The notes under the pieces are model-generated. The model had not been told where the DNA came from and made no database searches. It saw nothing but the letters and a program-made list of their open reading frames with translations. A stretch of DNA of 64,000 nucleotides, taken from positions 62,001 through 126,000 of the forward strand of contig WIXG01000171.1 of the NCBI GenBank assembly GCA_009869945.1. The letters are read 5' to 3'. This document shows, in pieces, positions 11,501 to 26,500 of the stretch (positions within the stretch are counted from its first letter, which is position 1; every line of letters starts with the position of its first letter). The translations under genes were made by a program, and so were the position numbers. This DNA comes from Mesaphorura yosii. Lineage: Eukaryota; Arthropoda; Collembola; Poduromorpha; Tullbergiidae.

Positions 11501-14500
11501 CAGCGAGGAGCGAAGAAGCAGCAGAATATTATGATGTAGTACTTTTGCTGCTGCCTACTTTTATATTCTCAAGAGGTTTCGCACTGTCTGCGTCGCCCGC
11601 TTTCGCATCCGAGAAAGATTACCTGGCATGTCGCATGTCTTTCCATTCCATTCGAGTGATTGATCACTTTTGCAACTTTTCTATTCTCATCTTTGCAAGT
11701 GTCAGTCTGTCGCGCATAGAAAACTTTATCATGTAATAGGCAATTGCGTTGGCTTCGGCAGTGGACTGGACTGCGATGCAAACAGTCGAGCAGGTAGAAA
11801 TTGCAAAGGAAATGAAGACACACGAACACGACGGCCGCCAGTTCCTAATTTCCTCCTATACTTTCCTAAGTTTGATTCAATTTCTTGCTGACTGCAGTGA
11901 ATTAAGATTGACGTGCTCTTACCTTTGATCCTCGTTCATTGAAAATAATCTCAACATCCAGAATCGTTCCATATGGCTGCAAATTAAAGAAGACATATTA
12001 ACCAAGGGTTCAATCAGAAAAATCAGAATCATGTCTTCACGTGGCGGAGTTCGGGGCAAAGTCCAGCTAAAGCTCAGATTTTCGCACCAGTTAATTGAGC
12101 TTCTCATTAAACTCTTTCAAAATGCGCCAACACGCCGAACGCACTCAAGCCTTTATGTTTCTCAGACGTAGAGTTAAAGCTCTGCCTGTCTGCCCGCGAA
12201 AGCCTTTGCGTATATTCTCCTCTCCATACGAGATACGATAATGATAATGCGGAGCAATTTGATTTTTTACGATTCGAGATCCTAAACACCTACCCAGGGC
12301 TGGGTTTGCTCGTTTTACATAATACGAAGTAAAGCCTTCATTAGACCCACGCCGCTCTGTCTCTCGCGTCTCGCCGACTTACCGCATTCGAAAGCCTTCT
12401 CGTACATTTACCAAAAGCCTCTTCGTCTTCGTCCTCGTGAATTTAAATACGAGGAATAAAAACCTAACGAGCTAGATTCTAATCTTGTATACATTTTATG
12501 CGGGGCTTCGACATTCATTCGGCTCAGCCCAGCTACCACATCTTTTTCTCGTTTCAGACTCTTCGTCGCTTCTTCTGCACTTCTACGCTCAACTCAAATG
12601 CGGACACGATGATACAAGAAAACGGTAGTGAGTCGAGATTATCGAAGGATTTCTTATTCAGGGCTTGAAGTACGGAAGACGGAATGACAGCTGGAGACAC
12701 GAGACAAGAAGCTCAAGCTCAAGTTTATGTTCGTACACGTACTCGTACCGTATCTCTGCTACTACAACACTTTGCATCTTCATTTTTATGTGGCTGCAGT
12801 TTTATTAAGAGATTCGAGATTCTGTATTTGCAACCAGTTTCTGCGAGCGAGAGCAAATCGACACTTCCTGGCGGCAAGCAAACCAGTACACGACTCAAGA
12901 CTCGAGTATCGAGTTGGAGTACTTTAGTTTAGTAATTTAGTAAAGAAGTGCAAGTGCCGAGCTTATATTTTAGTATTTCCTTCCGCCGTGTCGAGCGCCG
13001 GGTGAGTCGTCATCAACTCCTGGTCGACAGCTTCGATCATTCTTTCATGCACCGTACACGTACACCGCGGTTACATCGCAAAATCAGCACCACGTGAAAC
13101 GAGAAAAAACCAAAACTGAATACAGAGTCGTCCCATGGGAAATAATAAAAAAAGGAAATGGAATTTTGTGCTTTTTCTTAAAACTTGCATCGCATTTGGA
13201 GAAAAACATTCGTGGGCCGATACACGATGCTGTTGCAGGTTCCAAGAGAGAGTATTTACGTAATGAGTTTTAAGAGAAACGTAAATCTTGTGACGTTAAA
13301 TGGCAAACGGTGAAAGTCGAGCCAAGAACCGAATCAAATCAATTGACGCTTGACAGCAGCGGAGAAAGTTTAAATAACATTTCAGGCGTCGACTTTCCTC
13401 CCGCTGTTTGAGGAATTTAGTTAGTTTCATTCCCATATTTTTGGGGAAACGGGCAAAGTTTGACTGAACGTGAATTCAGAGTGACATTTTAATCAAGCCG
13501 ACTTTGAAAAAGAGCACGAAAGTGCTGCTCAAATTCTTGGTAGTACCTTTCATATGTACCCAGTCTATGAACGTCATTTTTATACTCTGTTAACGGCGTC
13601 CTCTGAGATTAATTGCAGGGACACCTGTTGTTCTTGTCTGGAGCGCACGTCATTAAAAATTAGTTTCTTCACGCACTTTAGCTTCCAGCAGGTTCTTTTC
13701 ATGCATGACTTTTAATGACCTTTTATGACATTGCTCGGAGCAGCAGCTTGGCATATTCCGTATGTGAACTGTGAACTCATTAAACGTATGAATAATTAGG
13801 CGCTCATCTGTAAGCCTGCTGCTCGCTTGACTGTTTTTGAATCTCCTTTCAAGCTCGATGTCTCCTCCGGCCCTGCCTGCCTGCCTTGCAGTCAATTTTG
13901 CTACTGCTACTAAAATTCACAATTCATTTTATGCACTGCCTCACTGCCTGCCTGCACATTAATTGTAGTGAAGTTGAAATTACTGTTGCGAAGCAGCCAA
14001 AACTAGTCGGTTGGTTAAGTGCATAGAAAAATGGTGGGCGTTGGGCGTGTCATTACGAAATCAATTTATGCTGACATAAACGACTACAGACTGCTGAATG
14101 TTTAATCAATCTAGTTTAGCCGCCTCTTGCCTATTGCAAAATGAAGAGACCAAAAGGTGAATAATGGCAAAGGCATAGTTGCACTTAACGCAGATGAAAA
14201 TCTGAGCCGGAGCTGGACTCAGCACGTGTGCCATGCCGCGGCACACTGCAGCAGTGTAAATAAACAATGGGCCCATGCATTACAAGGTTGGACTTACCCC
14301 AAACATTGTTCTAAGATCAGGATCACGGAATCGAAATGGAATATTAGACACGTGGAGTCGTTTCGGTTGGCCCTTTCCTCCGGCCGCAGCATCGATTGAG
14401 TTTTGTGTGGAAACGGATGTGCCTTGGCTCACTACAGCGTTGCCAAGATTCGAGACCATGCTCATTGATGGATCAGACTCAGGATCGGTTTGCTGCGGAA

Positions 14501-17500
14501 GAGAAAGGAGAAAGTTGTCAGGTCGAATTGAAGTCTGGCCCCTGCTTGCCTGCATGCCCCTCGGGCAAAGGCTAAATTAGGTTACGCCTGCGTTAACGGC
14601 TGAAAACGACCGCGTTCCTCGCGTAGCTTAAAATTGCATAAACTGAGGGAATAGAAGTAGAAAATTGTCAAATTGCTTGCAGACACTCAACTTTAAACCC
14701 AGCTTCAGCTTATTTGTATATAGTGCACTTACAGTTTGTTGCTCCACAGCTTGGCTTGAGGCGACGTTTACAGGAGGAAAATTCTGTCCAATCTCTTTCT
14801 CGGCCTTTATTTGTTGTGACATGGCTGCAGCCAACCCTGCTGCACTCGACAGTTCTCCGTTTTGGATCACCCCAGAAGCTCCGCTCGGGTACGCCATCGA
14901 GCCCGCCTGTACGGTTTGCTGCAAAGAAACAAGATAGACAAGATTATTACATAGTCATTGTAACCGTTGCAAAAATAATTGATATCTCGATTCGCAAGTT
15001 CACATTGGCAATATTTCAATAAATTGCACTCAGAATGGCAATGACAATGGCATACGCGCATATGGCATTTTGGCATTGGCGACTCGCGAATACGATTGAG
15101 TTTTCCATGCTTGAAAGCTATGAAACCCGGCTTCTTTACAGACTGTCTCTCTGCTTGTACATATCGACATTGTTAAATTCCCTTGAGTTTGTTCCACTCA
15201 CGTAATAAACGGATTCAAGTTCTCACTTAGCATTTCTATTAGTACAATAGGCTTGGCCGACGAGCTCGCGAGCGAGCGGAGCGAATTGAACTCGCTATTC
15301 GCCATCGATTCACTCGGGATAAATTCACATTTACACAATCTCATTTCGAATTCGAACTAACCGAGGCTGCCAGGCTGCTGGATTCGAACATTGAAATTAT
15401 GCCAAGTACTCGCTACACGGCCTCTAATGGCCCTGCCCCCGCACTTGCTCGCATTTCCAGCATTCACATTACAAAATTGACTTGGCCTGAATGTCATAAC
15501 CCTGTTACCGTACCATTGTACCAAAATTACTAGTGCCGACGAGACGACTTGAATAAATGCATATCATTTGTTATTCTACGCTATGTCGTGCGTTACTGTA
15601 GCCAATTGTAGTAATTTGATGACCTTGCCTCTGCCTGCATCGTATCGCATCCGCTCCATAAAGGACAGTCGGTTTTTCATCAGGATTGCCGATTCACATT
15701 TACTAATTCGCAGCTCGTAAAAGGGCGAATGGATACGTCGAAGGCTTTCAAGCCATGCCAGAGAAAGTGAAGTAGTGAAAATTCCCTACCGCGTTTAATG
15801 TTTTGTGCTCGCTATTCGCGAATACCGTCTGTTTTCTGTCCGGGTTTGAATGGAATCTAGAACAATGAATTTCAAAGCATTCCATTGTTCTGTATTTTGC
15901 TTTTCGCAAATTGTGGTGAAATACCAACAAACAACAAGCCTGGCGCAGTAGTCCATTGAAGACAAAAATAAACCCGCGCCACGCAGCAACACGGGCACAG
16001 ATTTCTTTGGTTTTGCAATTTGCTTTCTTCACACGAAGCCAAGCCAAGCCAACTCCAAGCCCTAGCCTAAATTATTAACAGTCCCACCTTTGTACTTTAC
16101 ACTAGCAATTTGGTTTTCTGGCTCATATTCGTAAATAATGCGCTGCTGGCCGCTGTGCCATGAGGCCGTGAAAACTCTGTCACGACACGAAGACGAAAGT
16201 TTGCTTCTTTGGCCTCTCTCGTTGTTGTTGGCGTTACCGAGTTGCCGTTCACTGTGTCATAACACGCGAAATGGGCATTTAACGTGGACTTTACGGTCAT
16301 GCAATGCAATAGTTCAGGAAATGCGGAGTATAATAAAAGTAGTTCATATTTTGACGTTCGCGTTTCCCAGAACAAGGCAGAGGAAAGCGCCAGGCGAGTG
16401 TAAGCCACTGTCAAAGTCGCACAAGCACAAGGCACAAAGTTTGAAGACAAAAACAAGGAATTCCATGCTTCGTGTTTCCGTGCTTGCTTTCACTCGATCG
16501 TCATACCGTAAATTTAGGAAATTGATTCCACGACACGATACTCACGTCAAGAAAGGAGCCGAGTGCAGAGGTGCTGAAGCGAATGCGAAATGAAACGGTG
16601 AAATCTATCGTCTCTTCCTCCCCGAGACCTGGCCTTCAAGAATCGTGTTTACACTTCCCACAATACAACTCGCTACTCGTTACCCGCTCTTTCGAGAACC
16701 GAATAACCTAATCCATTATAAGCTCCGTCGCACAAACAAGTATTGTGCATCGACTATCGTGCCTTGCGAGTATCACAGTGGCAAAATGTATTATTAAAAT
16801 TATACTTCAGTTTACGACTCCAGCCACTTTAAATATAAATCTCACTTCACTGCACTGCACTTCTGCATGCATGCAGCGCGAGCGAAGCATGTTTCTTAAC
16901 TTTAAAACGAAATGTCGTGTTTTGGGTCCAGAGTACTAAATTATATTACGAACAGTAAACTTTTCTGCCTCCACTGCTCATGGGTAATTCTGTGCTACGT
17001 ATTATTTATGAGAGACATTAATTCATTATCACATTGACAAGCCTGCCTGCCTACCCAATTTTACCTGCCTGCGCTGCTGCGCTTACTCTGAACTTTCTCC
17101 TAGCCCTCTGCTTTCTCTCAAGTATACGAATAAGTATCAGAGCAACTTATTCAGGGTTCATGCTTCACATTATGTTAAGCTGCTTGTTTACTTCGCAAAG
17201 GTCCCCTTAAACTTGCTACTTGCATGTAATGCATTCGATTGTATTACACTCCTCATGTATTTATCTTTTCGTCATTATACTTCTATTTTGAAAGCCGGCA
17301 ATTATTCTTATGCTGACTCGCTCTGCTGCTGCTGCTGCTCAAAACAAATTAATAGCACGGCATGGTATAGAAGAGTTGGGCGAAAACTTTCCCCTTTGCA
17401 ACAGAAACGAAAATACGCAAACATTGGCATTATTATTCGCATGAATAATTACCAAACGCTTGGCCATTAATTACTTTGCTGCGTACGCCCTGCTCAAGAG

Positions 17501-20500
17501 TTTTGAGTTTGATACGATCTCCAGTTCAAATTATGCTCTCGATAGGCAGTCAGGAAATTCAAACTTATACTTTCACTTAAGCTTGAGCCACGGCTTATGA
17601 GCAATGAAGCAGAAGTTTAACAGTAATTTCGCATTTTGCGCGAGTTTGCACGAGTCGGAATAGCGAGTCTTAAAAGTTTCTTGCCTATTGTGCGCCAGCA
17701 ATGCATGAAAAAGTAATTTAAATTAATTCAGGGAAAGAATATTTCAGCGTACGGTGAAAGCCCTGAATTCCAAGCCGAGCCCAGAAGAAACGACCTGAAA
17801 GCCAACAATACGGAGAAATGGAGGAGAATTCAATTGAATTAACGAGCCTGAGAATTTTCCATACCATTCCATCTTTGACAATATGACAAAACGACGAACA
17901 CGAGCACGAATGCGAAGATGAGATGAAGTGTTTGAATGTTTCTTTTGATGTCAAGTGTCGTTTCCACTATTCATAGTCGTGCAACAAAGAAGTCTGCCTG
18001 CTTGCCTGCCTACAAGCAGGCAATAAATGTGACATGTGAAATTACCTATGCGAGTACCGTCTCATCCACAGAGTACCGTCATTATCATCATCACGCATCA
18101 CAGACACAAACAAAATGCCTACATTTGCCATTCCGCCATTGCTTGTCTTTGCCATCTGCGCCTCGCAATTGTTTCAATTTGAGTTTCATCTCGTACGTGT
18201 ACGGGTAGGTGTATGTGTACGAGATTAGTTGAGTAATCTCCAAACAATGTAATTTGCAATTTCCAGATTAAACAATAATATCGAATTACTCTGCTGTACG
18301 TACATGGTAGCAGATACAGACAGCAGAGAAATTTAATCCGAACACATGAACAACGAACCTTTCATTTTCCATTACGCTGAACTCCAACGCATTGATTCCA
18401 TTGTACGTGTAAATGATTTCTAATTAACTAAACAAACAGTCCCTCATCCCGGGCACCGGGTCTGCCAGGCTCAAAAAAGACAACAACGGGGCTAATCCAG
18501 GCTGTTGCTCTTTTATGTAAACATGGACCACGTACAGGAAAACAATTAGCCGAGTTCGGCGTTCGCGTTCGGAGTGCTGCATCTCTAAAAATGCTTGCAC
18601 GTCACAATTTTAATAATCTCAATCTCGTTATTTAACATCGGCTGTATAAACAACGCAGCGAGATTTACCATCAAATAAGTCTTCCCCATCGTATTTCGCT
18701 TTCGCGTACCGTACTTGAATGAATTTTCCTGCTGTGATGTGCTGTGCTCGTGTGTAAACACAAAGAAAATTGGAATATTTCGTACATAAACATCAAACAC
18801 CTTCGTACTCGACCAACTTCGTCATATTTGTGTACCGAGCATTTTTACATACTCCTACTTCATGTTGTTATAAAAATTTGATTAAGGAGGATTGCAACAA
18901 CATCATGCATGCGAATTGTGTGCTCAGGTGCGGCACGCGCCGAGCCGCGTCCGTGTTTTGCTGTTTACCGAAACATAAATTCGTGATTGAATCCCAGTCG
19001 CCTGGCCTGGCATTCTCTCAGCTTAGGACGATAAAGACTTTCGCCACCAAATTTTATAGCATTTCGATTGCTTTGTGCTGTGTACATTATTTGATTGAAC
19101 TCCGGACCGACCCATGCGCTGAGCTTTTCGAGATTTACTTCCGAGGAACCCGAAACCCAATTCATGCTTTTATAAATTGTGCACATTATTTTAACTTTGT
19201 TTTCCACTTTCCACTAGGCGCCGAAGCGCCAACTGCCAACTTTCTCCATCGCCCATCGCACCTTTCGCTCGCTTTCTCCGACCTGGCGTGGCGTGGTAAA
19301 TATTACTTTTATTCTCGCTCTTGCTGCATACGATTGTGCAAACGAAAACACGAAAGGCGAAAGCGAACTCGAATTACAAAGTAATGTAGCCACACAAGTG
19401 CTGGGAGAACGAGAAGGGAAGGTTGTTTTTCTTGGGAACCGTGGCGTACGCTGTACGCGTACCGCTGCTGCCAATGGAGCTCGCACAGGAGAAAGCACAA
19501 GTAGAAGCTTGGTGCTGACGCTCGGTGTTGGCAGTAACAGTAGTCGTAGCCACTCAGCCTACTTATTATCGATCCATATGAAGGCATAAGTACGTTACAC
19601 GCGCATCGCACGTTCCGTTCCCAAACTGAGAACAGAACTCCACACGCTTTCCTTGCGCTGGCTTCGTTTGCTTGCTCACAAACTCCTTAGGAGCTTACAA
19701 CAGTTTCCAAACGAATTCACGTTTTACCTTTTCCACATTTCTACTTTCTTCGTCTGCATGCATGCATTCACTTTTGCAAACTAGACAAGTAGACTAAACT
19801 AGCCTTGTGCCTTGGCCCAAGTATTGAGCATTGCCCTGCTCATGCATGCATAAGGAGCTGAAAATGTCTGGCTCACTATAAAATCTTTCCCGCACAGTGC
19901 CGGAGAATCAGAATACGTATTATGGAACATTTGCCATTCGCGCGTACAAAACGCAAACCGTCTTCCGCGTATATGCAATCTTGTCGTGAGTTCAAATTCA
20001 AAGAAGATAACAAACTCGGTGAGAAGGAGAGTCTGTCGGAATAAGCAAGCAGCAGCGGTGCTTGTGCCTGGCCACTTATCTTCTTGACAATCTCATTTTG
20101 GTGGCATTCAAATTTGTTCGCATTCGAGCCCCATGCAGTCACCGAGCTCAGCTACTTGGAAAAAACAATGAGAGCCTTAACTACCCGCGTCCTTTCTTCT
20201 CCGAATGCGCAAATAGCGAATTACAAATGGCTCGAAATTTGCGAGACGGTGACAGGAATTTAAATGTTGAACGGTGAGCAGTGAATAATGAATAGGCGAT
20301 TGACGAATCTGATGACATCACAAGCCCTGCACTGCGAACTTGAAGCGGAGCAGCACGCAGTATGTCAGGCTCCGCTCCGTTTTCTAAATCATTTGAATCA
20401 GTGCCATACAGCAGCGGCAATAATCATTATTAAGATTTACACGCCCCATCACCCGTCAACCGTCACGCTCATGGGATCATGACCCAGCTTTGCTCTAGCT

Positions 20501-23500
20501 CCAAGACAGTTTGCCTTTTATTGGCGCCATTATTCAGAGCTCAGTGTTAAAATCTTCGTTGTCCGCTGCGATCTGACTGAGCGAGCCCCGAATTCGATTA
20601 TTACCGGAGGTGTCACGTCAGCGCCGAAACCTTCAGCGACTTCAGCCGGAGGAATTTATCGAATTACAATCACTGCAGGAAGGCTGATTGGCTCATTTAT
20701 TCATAGAATTCAAGCTGTCACACGTCTCGCTCTAGCTCAGAATTCAAGAATATAATTTTGTCACATTCTGGCATGAAATATTAAATGATCTCTCTCAAAA
20801 CGGCGTGGATTCGTGGGTGCAAAAAATAGTTATTGGGATAATCCGAGCCCGGAATCCCGTCTGTCAGGCTTTAGCTGTGCCGTATTGAATTAAAGAATCG
20901 ATAGGGCAAAATTTCTTCGAACGCAAATTCAAAACCCAAAGCCAGAGCCATTTTATAATTACGAGCTGCTAAAACAAATAAATACAAAGAACCGAATCAC
21001 GTTTAGAGTTTCTTCCGACTCGACTCGGCTGGACTGCTGACTCGTTCTCACGGGCGACCGACCGACGAGACGAGCTTGCAATTCATCAAAGAATACTCCG
21101 GCCAGTATAAATAAAGATGTATAAGAGTAAGTTCCATTAAATACGCCACTACGTCATGACCCAAGAAGCAGAGAGCGAGTAGCAGAACGCAGTCAGCAGA
21201 GTGTGAGTGCGGGACACATTGCTCATTGGATTCCATTATCTTTCTCATAATGTATGTTTTCTTTTCTCAATTTTTTTGTTTTTAGAAAAAATATTCAAAC
21301 CATTCACACATCTGTTCAGTGTTTAGATTTGGATTCCCTTTCCTCATTCAACTATGAGTCAAGTCAAGCGCAGCGCAGTTCAGCAGTTCACTTCACAGAT
21401 TCCTCCTCCCAGCCAGCCATCCCATAATTTTGTAATGTGTTTGTTTTAAATTTCGTTAAAATGTCGAAACCTTCAGCAACAAAGTTTCTGTACCAATTTC
21501 AATTTCACGTATCACATCAATAATAAGAAGCCATGCATGGCTGTAAAGATAAAGTTTCGTCAATTAAAAGATTAGGCTAATTTTCTACGCTGACGCTGCG
21601 CTCTGCTCTTGCAAGCGGCCGAATGCGAATGCCGAAGAAACCAGCTCAACTTGACAAATAACGCATTGTAATTAAACTGGGTTAAGAAGAACAATGAATG
21701 CGAACAAGAAACTCAAACTAACCGTAGCCGTAACTGCCGTGTCGTGTCGTAACATTGAGCCATGAGAAGATGAAGTAAAGTCAGCCTTTGTTTTTCCAAC
21801 CGAAAACAATAACTTGAACTAATTCTAATCTCTTACTGACTATTACATAATCCAAGATCCCTGCCACTGCCTTGTCTGCCTGCATGCAAATGTGAATCAC
21901 GGATGAAAGAGAATCTGAATCGTCCACAACAATGTATCTGCTATCTACATGAAAAGATTACTTAAGCCAGACCAACACCAAGTCGAAAGAAGAGCAAACA
22001 CAAAGCAAAGCGATCATTCTCAATTCAATTGACAGTATTACCTTAACTGTACTTTACAAATGTTAGAGATTCATTCGCAGAATGGGAACACTTGCTTAAG
22101 GTGCCGTGCTTACTTATGGAATGCACGTTGCGCGAGACGAGAAGAGAACGAGCGAGTTGATGACAACAAAAGTCCAATATATTTCAATTAAGACTCAAAC
22201 TACTTTTGAATAGTTCCACCTCAGTTATCCTTATTCCTTGCCTAAACCTAAGCCGATTCGTAACCATTTCGTAAATCTCAACATGTGTTTGGATTTCTTT
22301 GGATTTCCAACTGCCGACTCGAGTTCGACTTGAATTGGATCTGCTGCGCTACGCAATTTATTTCAATCGCCAACGACACGATGGGCACATCTTTCCTTAA
22401 TACTGACTCTTAATTAACTTCTGGTCGCCACATCATGTCAGGCCCCTCTCGCCACGACTCAATCCGTCACAAATGTACATCTGGAGAGATCATTCTCGTA
22501 ATGCGTAATAAATACATGTATGGTGCATGAGGCCTGGCTTGGACCATATCATTTAATTTATCTGCTCTGCTCTTAATAAGCTCTATTGAAATGACCTTTT
22601 CACCCTAATAGGACGTTATTACTTCACCCATATCCACCAGCATCAGCACCAGCAGAACTCTTTTCAAAGTCTTCTGCACTCGTACACGCTCGCACACTGA
22701 CAAAATCCTATTGCCTGCCTCGTGTCACTTAATATTAAAACAGAGTCTCTGCTCTGGTTCTGGTCGTTGGTCTATTATTACCCCAACTGCAACTTGTTCA
22801 CGGGCTGTCCTGTCCTGTCCGGGTCAGCCATCGCCATCATCTTTGCAACTTAGCAACCCACAAAGAACGTAAAGACTCAGGCCAGGCGAGCCAGGCCACA
22901 GCCCACGCTTTATAATAAATGGGAATGGACGGGACAGGCAGGCAAGTCTTTTCATAATAAAAATTTAATATGGTTCTCTACTCCAGCTCAGCTCCAGAAA
23001 ATCTGCTGACCATGTGTGTGACTGTGACTGTGACAAGTATGAATGTATGGGTCATTATGCATTATACACAAAGTCCTGGTCGCCCAGTCGCTGGCGCTGG
23101 TACGAGCATATCCCTGGGAGACATTCGCATCTCCATTTTTCATGGGCCAATTCATACTATTGTACTTATCCTGAGTGAGTCCCGCTTGAGGACCCTTGTC
23201 TTGTCCCATTTTCCAGACTTAGTATTTAGTTGCCCACTGGCTCCCGTTTCTCAGACTGGAGATTATGTTTGTGTTTACCGACCGACTCAGAAACTCAGAT
23301 CTCAATGACGCATCGCATCCATGCTCGCATGAAAAGGTTTTGTTTTCGACAAATTCCAAGAAAAACTTGTAAAACCATAAAATTAGCTCGAAAGAATTGA
23401 CCGTAAGCGTTTACGACATGCGAGCTGAATTCCAAGGAACAGATATAAGACAAAGGGTCCAAAGTCAAAGTCCACCAGAAGGGCAAGGATGTAAAGAATA

Positions 23501-26500
23501 GAAGAAATTATAATTACTTGAGAAGTGAGTCATTCATTCCTCCACATCCAGTCTCCAGTGCGTAAAAAACCTAGCTAATCCTACTCCTGAAGGGTGGCTT
23601 ATCACCTCTGCATTTGAATTGTATGCGCTTCCTCCTCCAGGTCAAGATTTTCAGGTAGGATAACTATATGAAGAGACTTAACCTGTGACTAATGCCAATT
23701 TCTTAATTTTAGCTGTAGAAAACGTCGCGCTTGCGTAGCATTACGGTAATTCACTGATTAGTCTCGTGGCTAGGCAAATGGAGGCGTAGAAAAGTGTCAG
23801 TTAGCTAAAACTTACGCGTCGCTGCGCTGTCTTGTCTAGCACGTCATCATTCTTACGCGTTTATGCTTTTGACTAGAAAGAGGAGGAAGGCAACGTGTAA
23901 CAAGCCGGTTAGATCTCTTTTGTCGCCAATATTGATTGCATCAATTATTCAGACTCATTCGAGTCCTTTTCATCATTGATGAGTTGAGAATTTTAATTGT
24001 TTTCTGAACCGACGCGACGAATGCATATGCAAAAGTAAGTCTGACCAATGCCTCGCGATGCATCTTTTCCAAATCCTTTTCTACAAACTTTCAGTAAACC
24101 GAAAATATCAATGGTATAAAGCAATTCGGCAACGCAAAGGAAAATTCAAGACGCTTTTTGCCCGAACGCGAACCAAGAATTATTCAAAATCCAGACGTAA
24201 ACTGTTCGTTGAGGAATAATATAACTGCAAACAGAGTGTTGAAATAAGATAAATAGTATCCAGGAATCATTTGCTCGGATGTTTACTTTCAAGAGGCTGC
24301 AGACTTTCATTATTGTCCTTTATCGTTGTTAATAATACACATTCTGACAGCGAGAAGATACAAATATTGCCTGCCATCGCACGTTTTGTCTGTGGACATG
24401 GACCATTTGGATCTTCGACAAGCAACCGCAAAACGTTGCCAAACCATACCCAAGCCAAGCCAAGTCAGTAAAGTAAACGTATGCCGCTCGCGGGGGCTGC
24501 TAGAAGACGTTGTTAGAATTTATAATGAAATAATTCTAGATTTTATGCCTTTTTCTAAAAGTTCACAGATGTTGGCCATTTATCGTCGTATGGCACTGAT
24601 CCTGAGTCTGGAAGCAGTGTAGTGCAGCCGGAGCAGAAGTCGAAGTCTTTGCCATTAAAAATGGATATTTTTACCATATCCCATTAATTTCGCATTTGTA
24701 CCGTAAAGCTAAGCCAAGCCAAGCCAAATCTGTCTTATGATTAATATCGCGCAATAATTGAATAAATTAGTGATACTTACAGCCGGGTAGTACAGACCCT
24801 GGTGGTGAACTCCCTGGGAAGGGAAAATGAAAGCACCTGGACCCCACAGTTTGGCAATCGAATTAGCCACGTCGGCCATTAATAAATGAATGATTTCTCA
24901 CAATTACTGCACACACAATACGAATACGGACGCTTAACTAGGTCACTACTCGCTTTGCTGAGCTTTGCTTTGCTGAGATTCACGACGATGATGATACAAG
25001 ATTTCTGATCTCAGCCAGATTCTGGCCAACTCTGTTCCGTTTATGCAACAGCAGCAAATTTACGATCTCATAAAACAGCACAGCCTGCAGGGGATCGAAT
25101 GAGTGACGAAATAGGAACGGGTTCCAAAACAAATGCCAGTTTGTCACTTGTCAGACACACGACACGCGGTCACACCTTCTCTCAAGTCGCACTGAGCAAG
25201 TTGCTGATTCAAGTTTACACTACGAAAGACGAAGCACGACTGATAATTGCACACGAGCTGTACTACTGCGTTGTGCCTTCTCAGGTAATAAATTTTAATT
25301 ATCGCTCCTGTCTGAAAGTCTGCACCGCAAAACGTCGACGATTTTCGACGTCGCGTCGTCTGGCAATGAATCAATCAATCAAGAGCTGATCGCAGGTGAA
25401 CTCATACTCGATGCTGGAAGACGATTGCTTTATTTCTTATCTCTGAAGGATACCGTTAACCTCTTTATCTCCCCTCGTGGCAAGACAATACGTACGCACG
25501 ATGGTCGCCACTGACCTGACACGACTGCAGTACACTTAAGGAACTTGTTTCTAGAATCTATTTACTTTGTGCCTGCTGCTTATCAACTTTGTTTGTTCTT
25601 GGTCTTGGTCTCGACTTGACTGAGTCCGTACTTCTCGCCAGTCACGTATGAATCGAAACTGAAACGAAGTCTGCTCTGCCCGGAACTAGAACCGTACGCG
25701 TACCAAGTCGCAAGCCTCTTCTCAGGCCCGTAGAACTAAACCAACTCTCAACTGAGCCTGCTACTGCTACGCTATGCTGCCAGTGCCAGTGCTTTTGCTT
25801 TGGGTGCGTGCGACTCTGCTTTCAATGGAAACTTTCATGAAAGAAAACTGCTGCGCAATGTCGATCCTTTACGTTCGTTTCAACATCGTCTCATATCGTA
25901 ATCGCAACAGAGCCTGACTACAGAGTAGTAAGGAGAAGTAGAAGTAGAGCTAGCTAGATTCTTCAACTAATACATGTTAAGTTACAAAATACATGCACGT
26001 TCACATTGTACCAAGTAGCATCTTATTACAAGATCCTTTTCTTTTCAATTTCTTTTCATCTGTTCGTTTTTAGCATCTTGCTTCTTGCATCTTGCTTGGA
26101 TCTTTGTGCTGTGCTGGGATTGACGACTCTGCTCGCGCTCCTGCCTGCCAATTCTCTTTTGGTTCTCGTGTGCGTATGATGAAAAAATTATTTTGTAATA
26201 GATTTTAATTTCATAAGGCAAGGCGAACGCACCGCATCAGCATTTTCACCGTGCAGTCATGCCATGCTCGAGCTTTCATCACTCGGCGAAGCAACAATTT
26301 TGGGGTTCTTACATTTAATTATTGTGACGACAAAGGCAACGCAGAGCAGAACAGTCATTCTACGGTCGAAGTTTAATGCAGTTGGCAGCCGCAGCCATGT
26401 GATGATGCGTTGCAATGCAAAGTTCAAAGAGAGGAGTCTCACTGGGATTTGGAACATTATTATGTCTGTGTGTACCACAATGTCCTCTGACTTGACGACT

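Noticed and set aside
18770-19384. 204-codon plus-strand ORF
   Set aside because: No recognisable domain, random-looking composition, no splice or promoter context; inside a large intron on the opposite strand.
24455-24730. AAGCC repeats (also near 16028)
   Set aside because: Short imperfect repeats of a few units; no evidence of a satellite or functional element.
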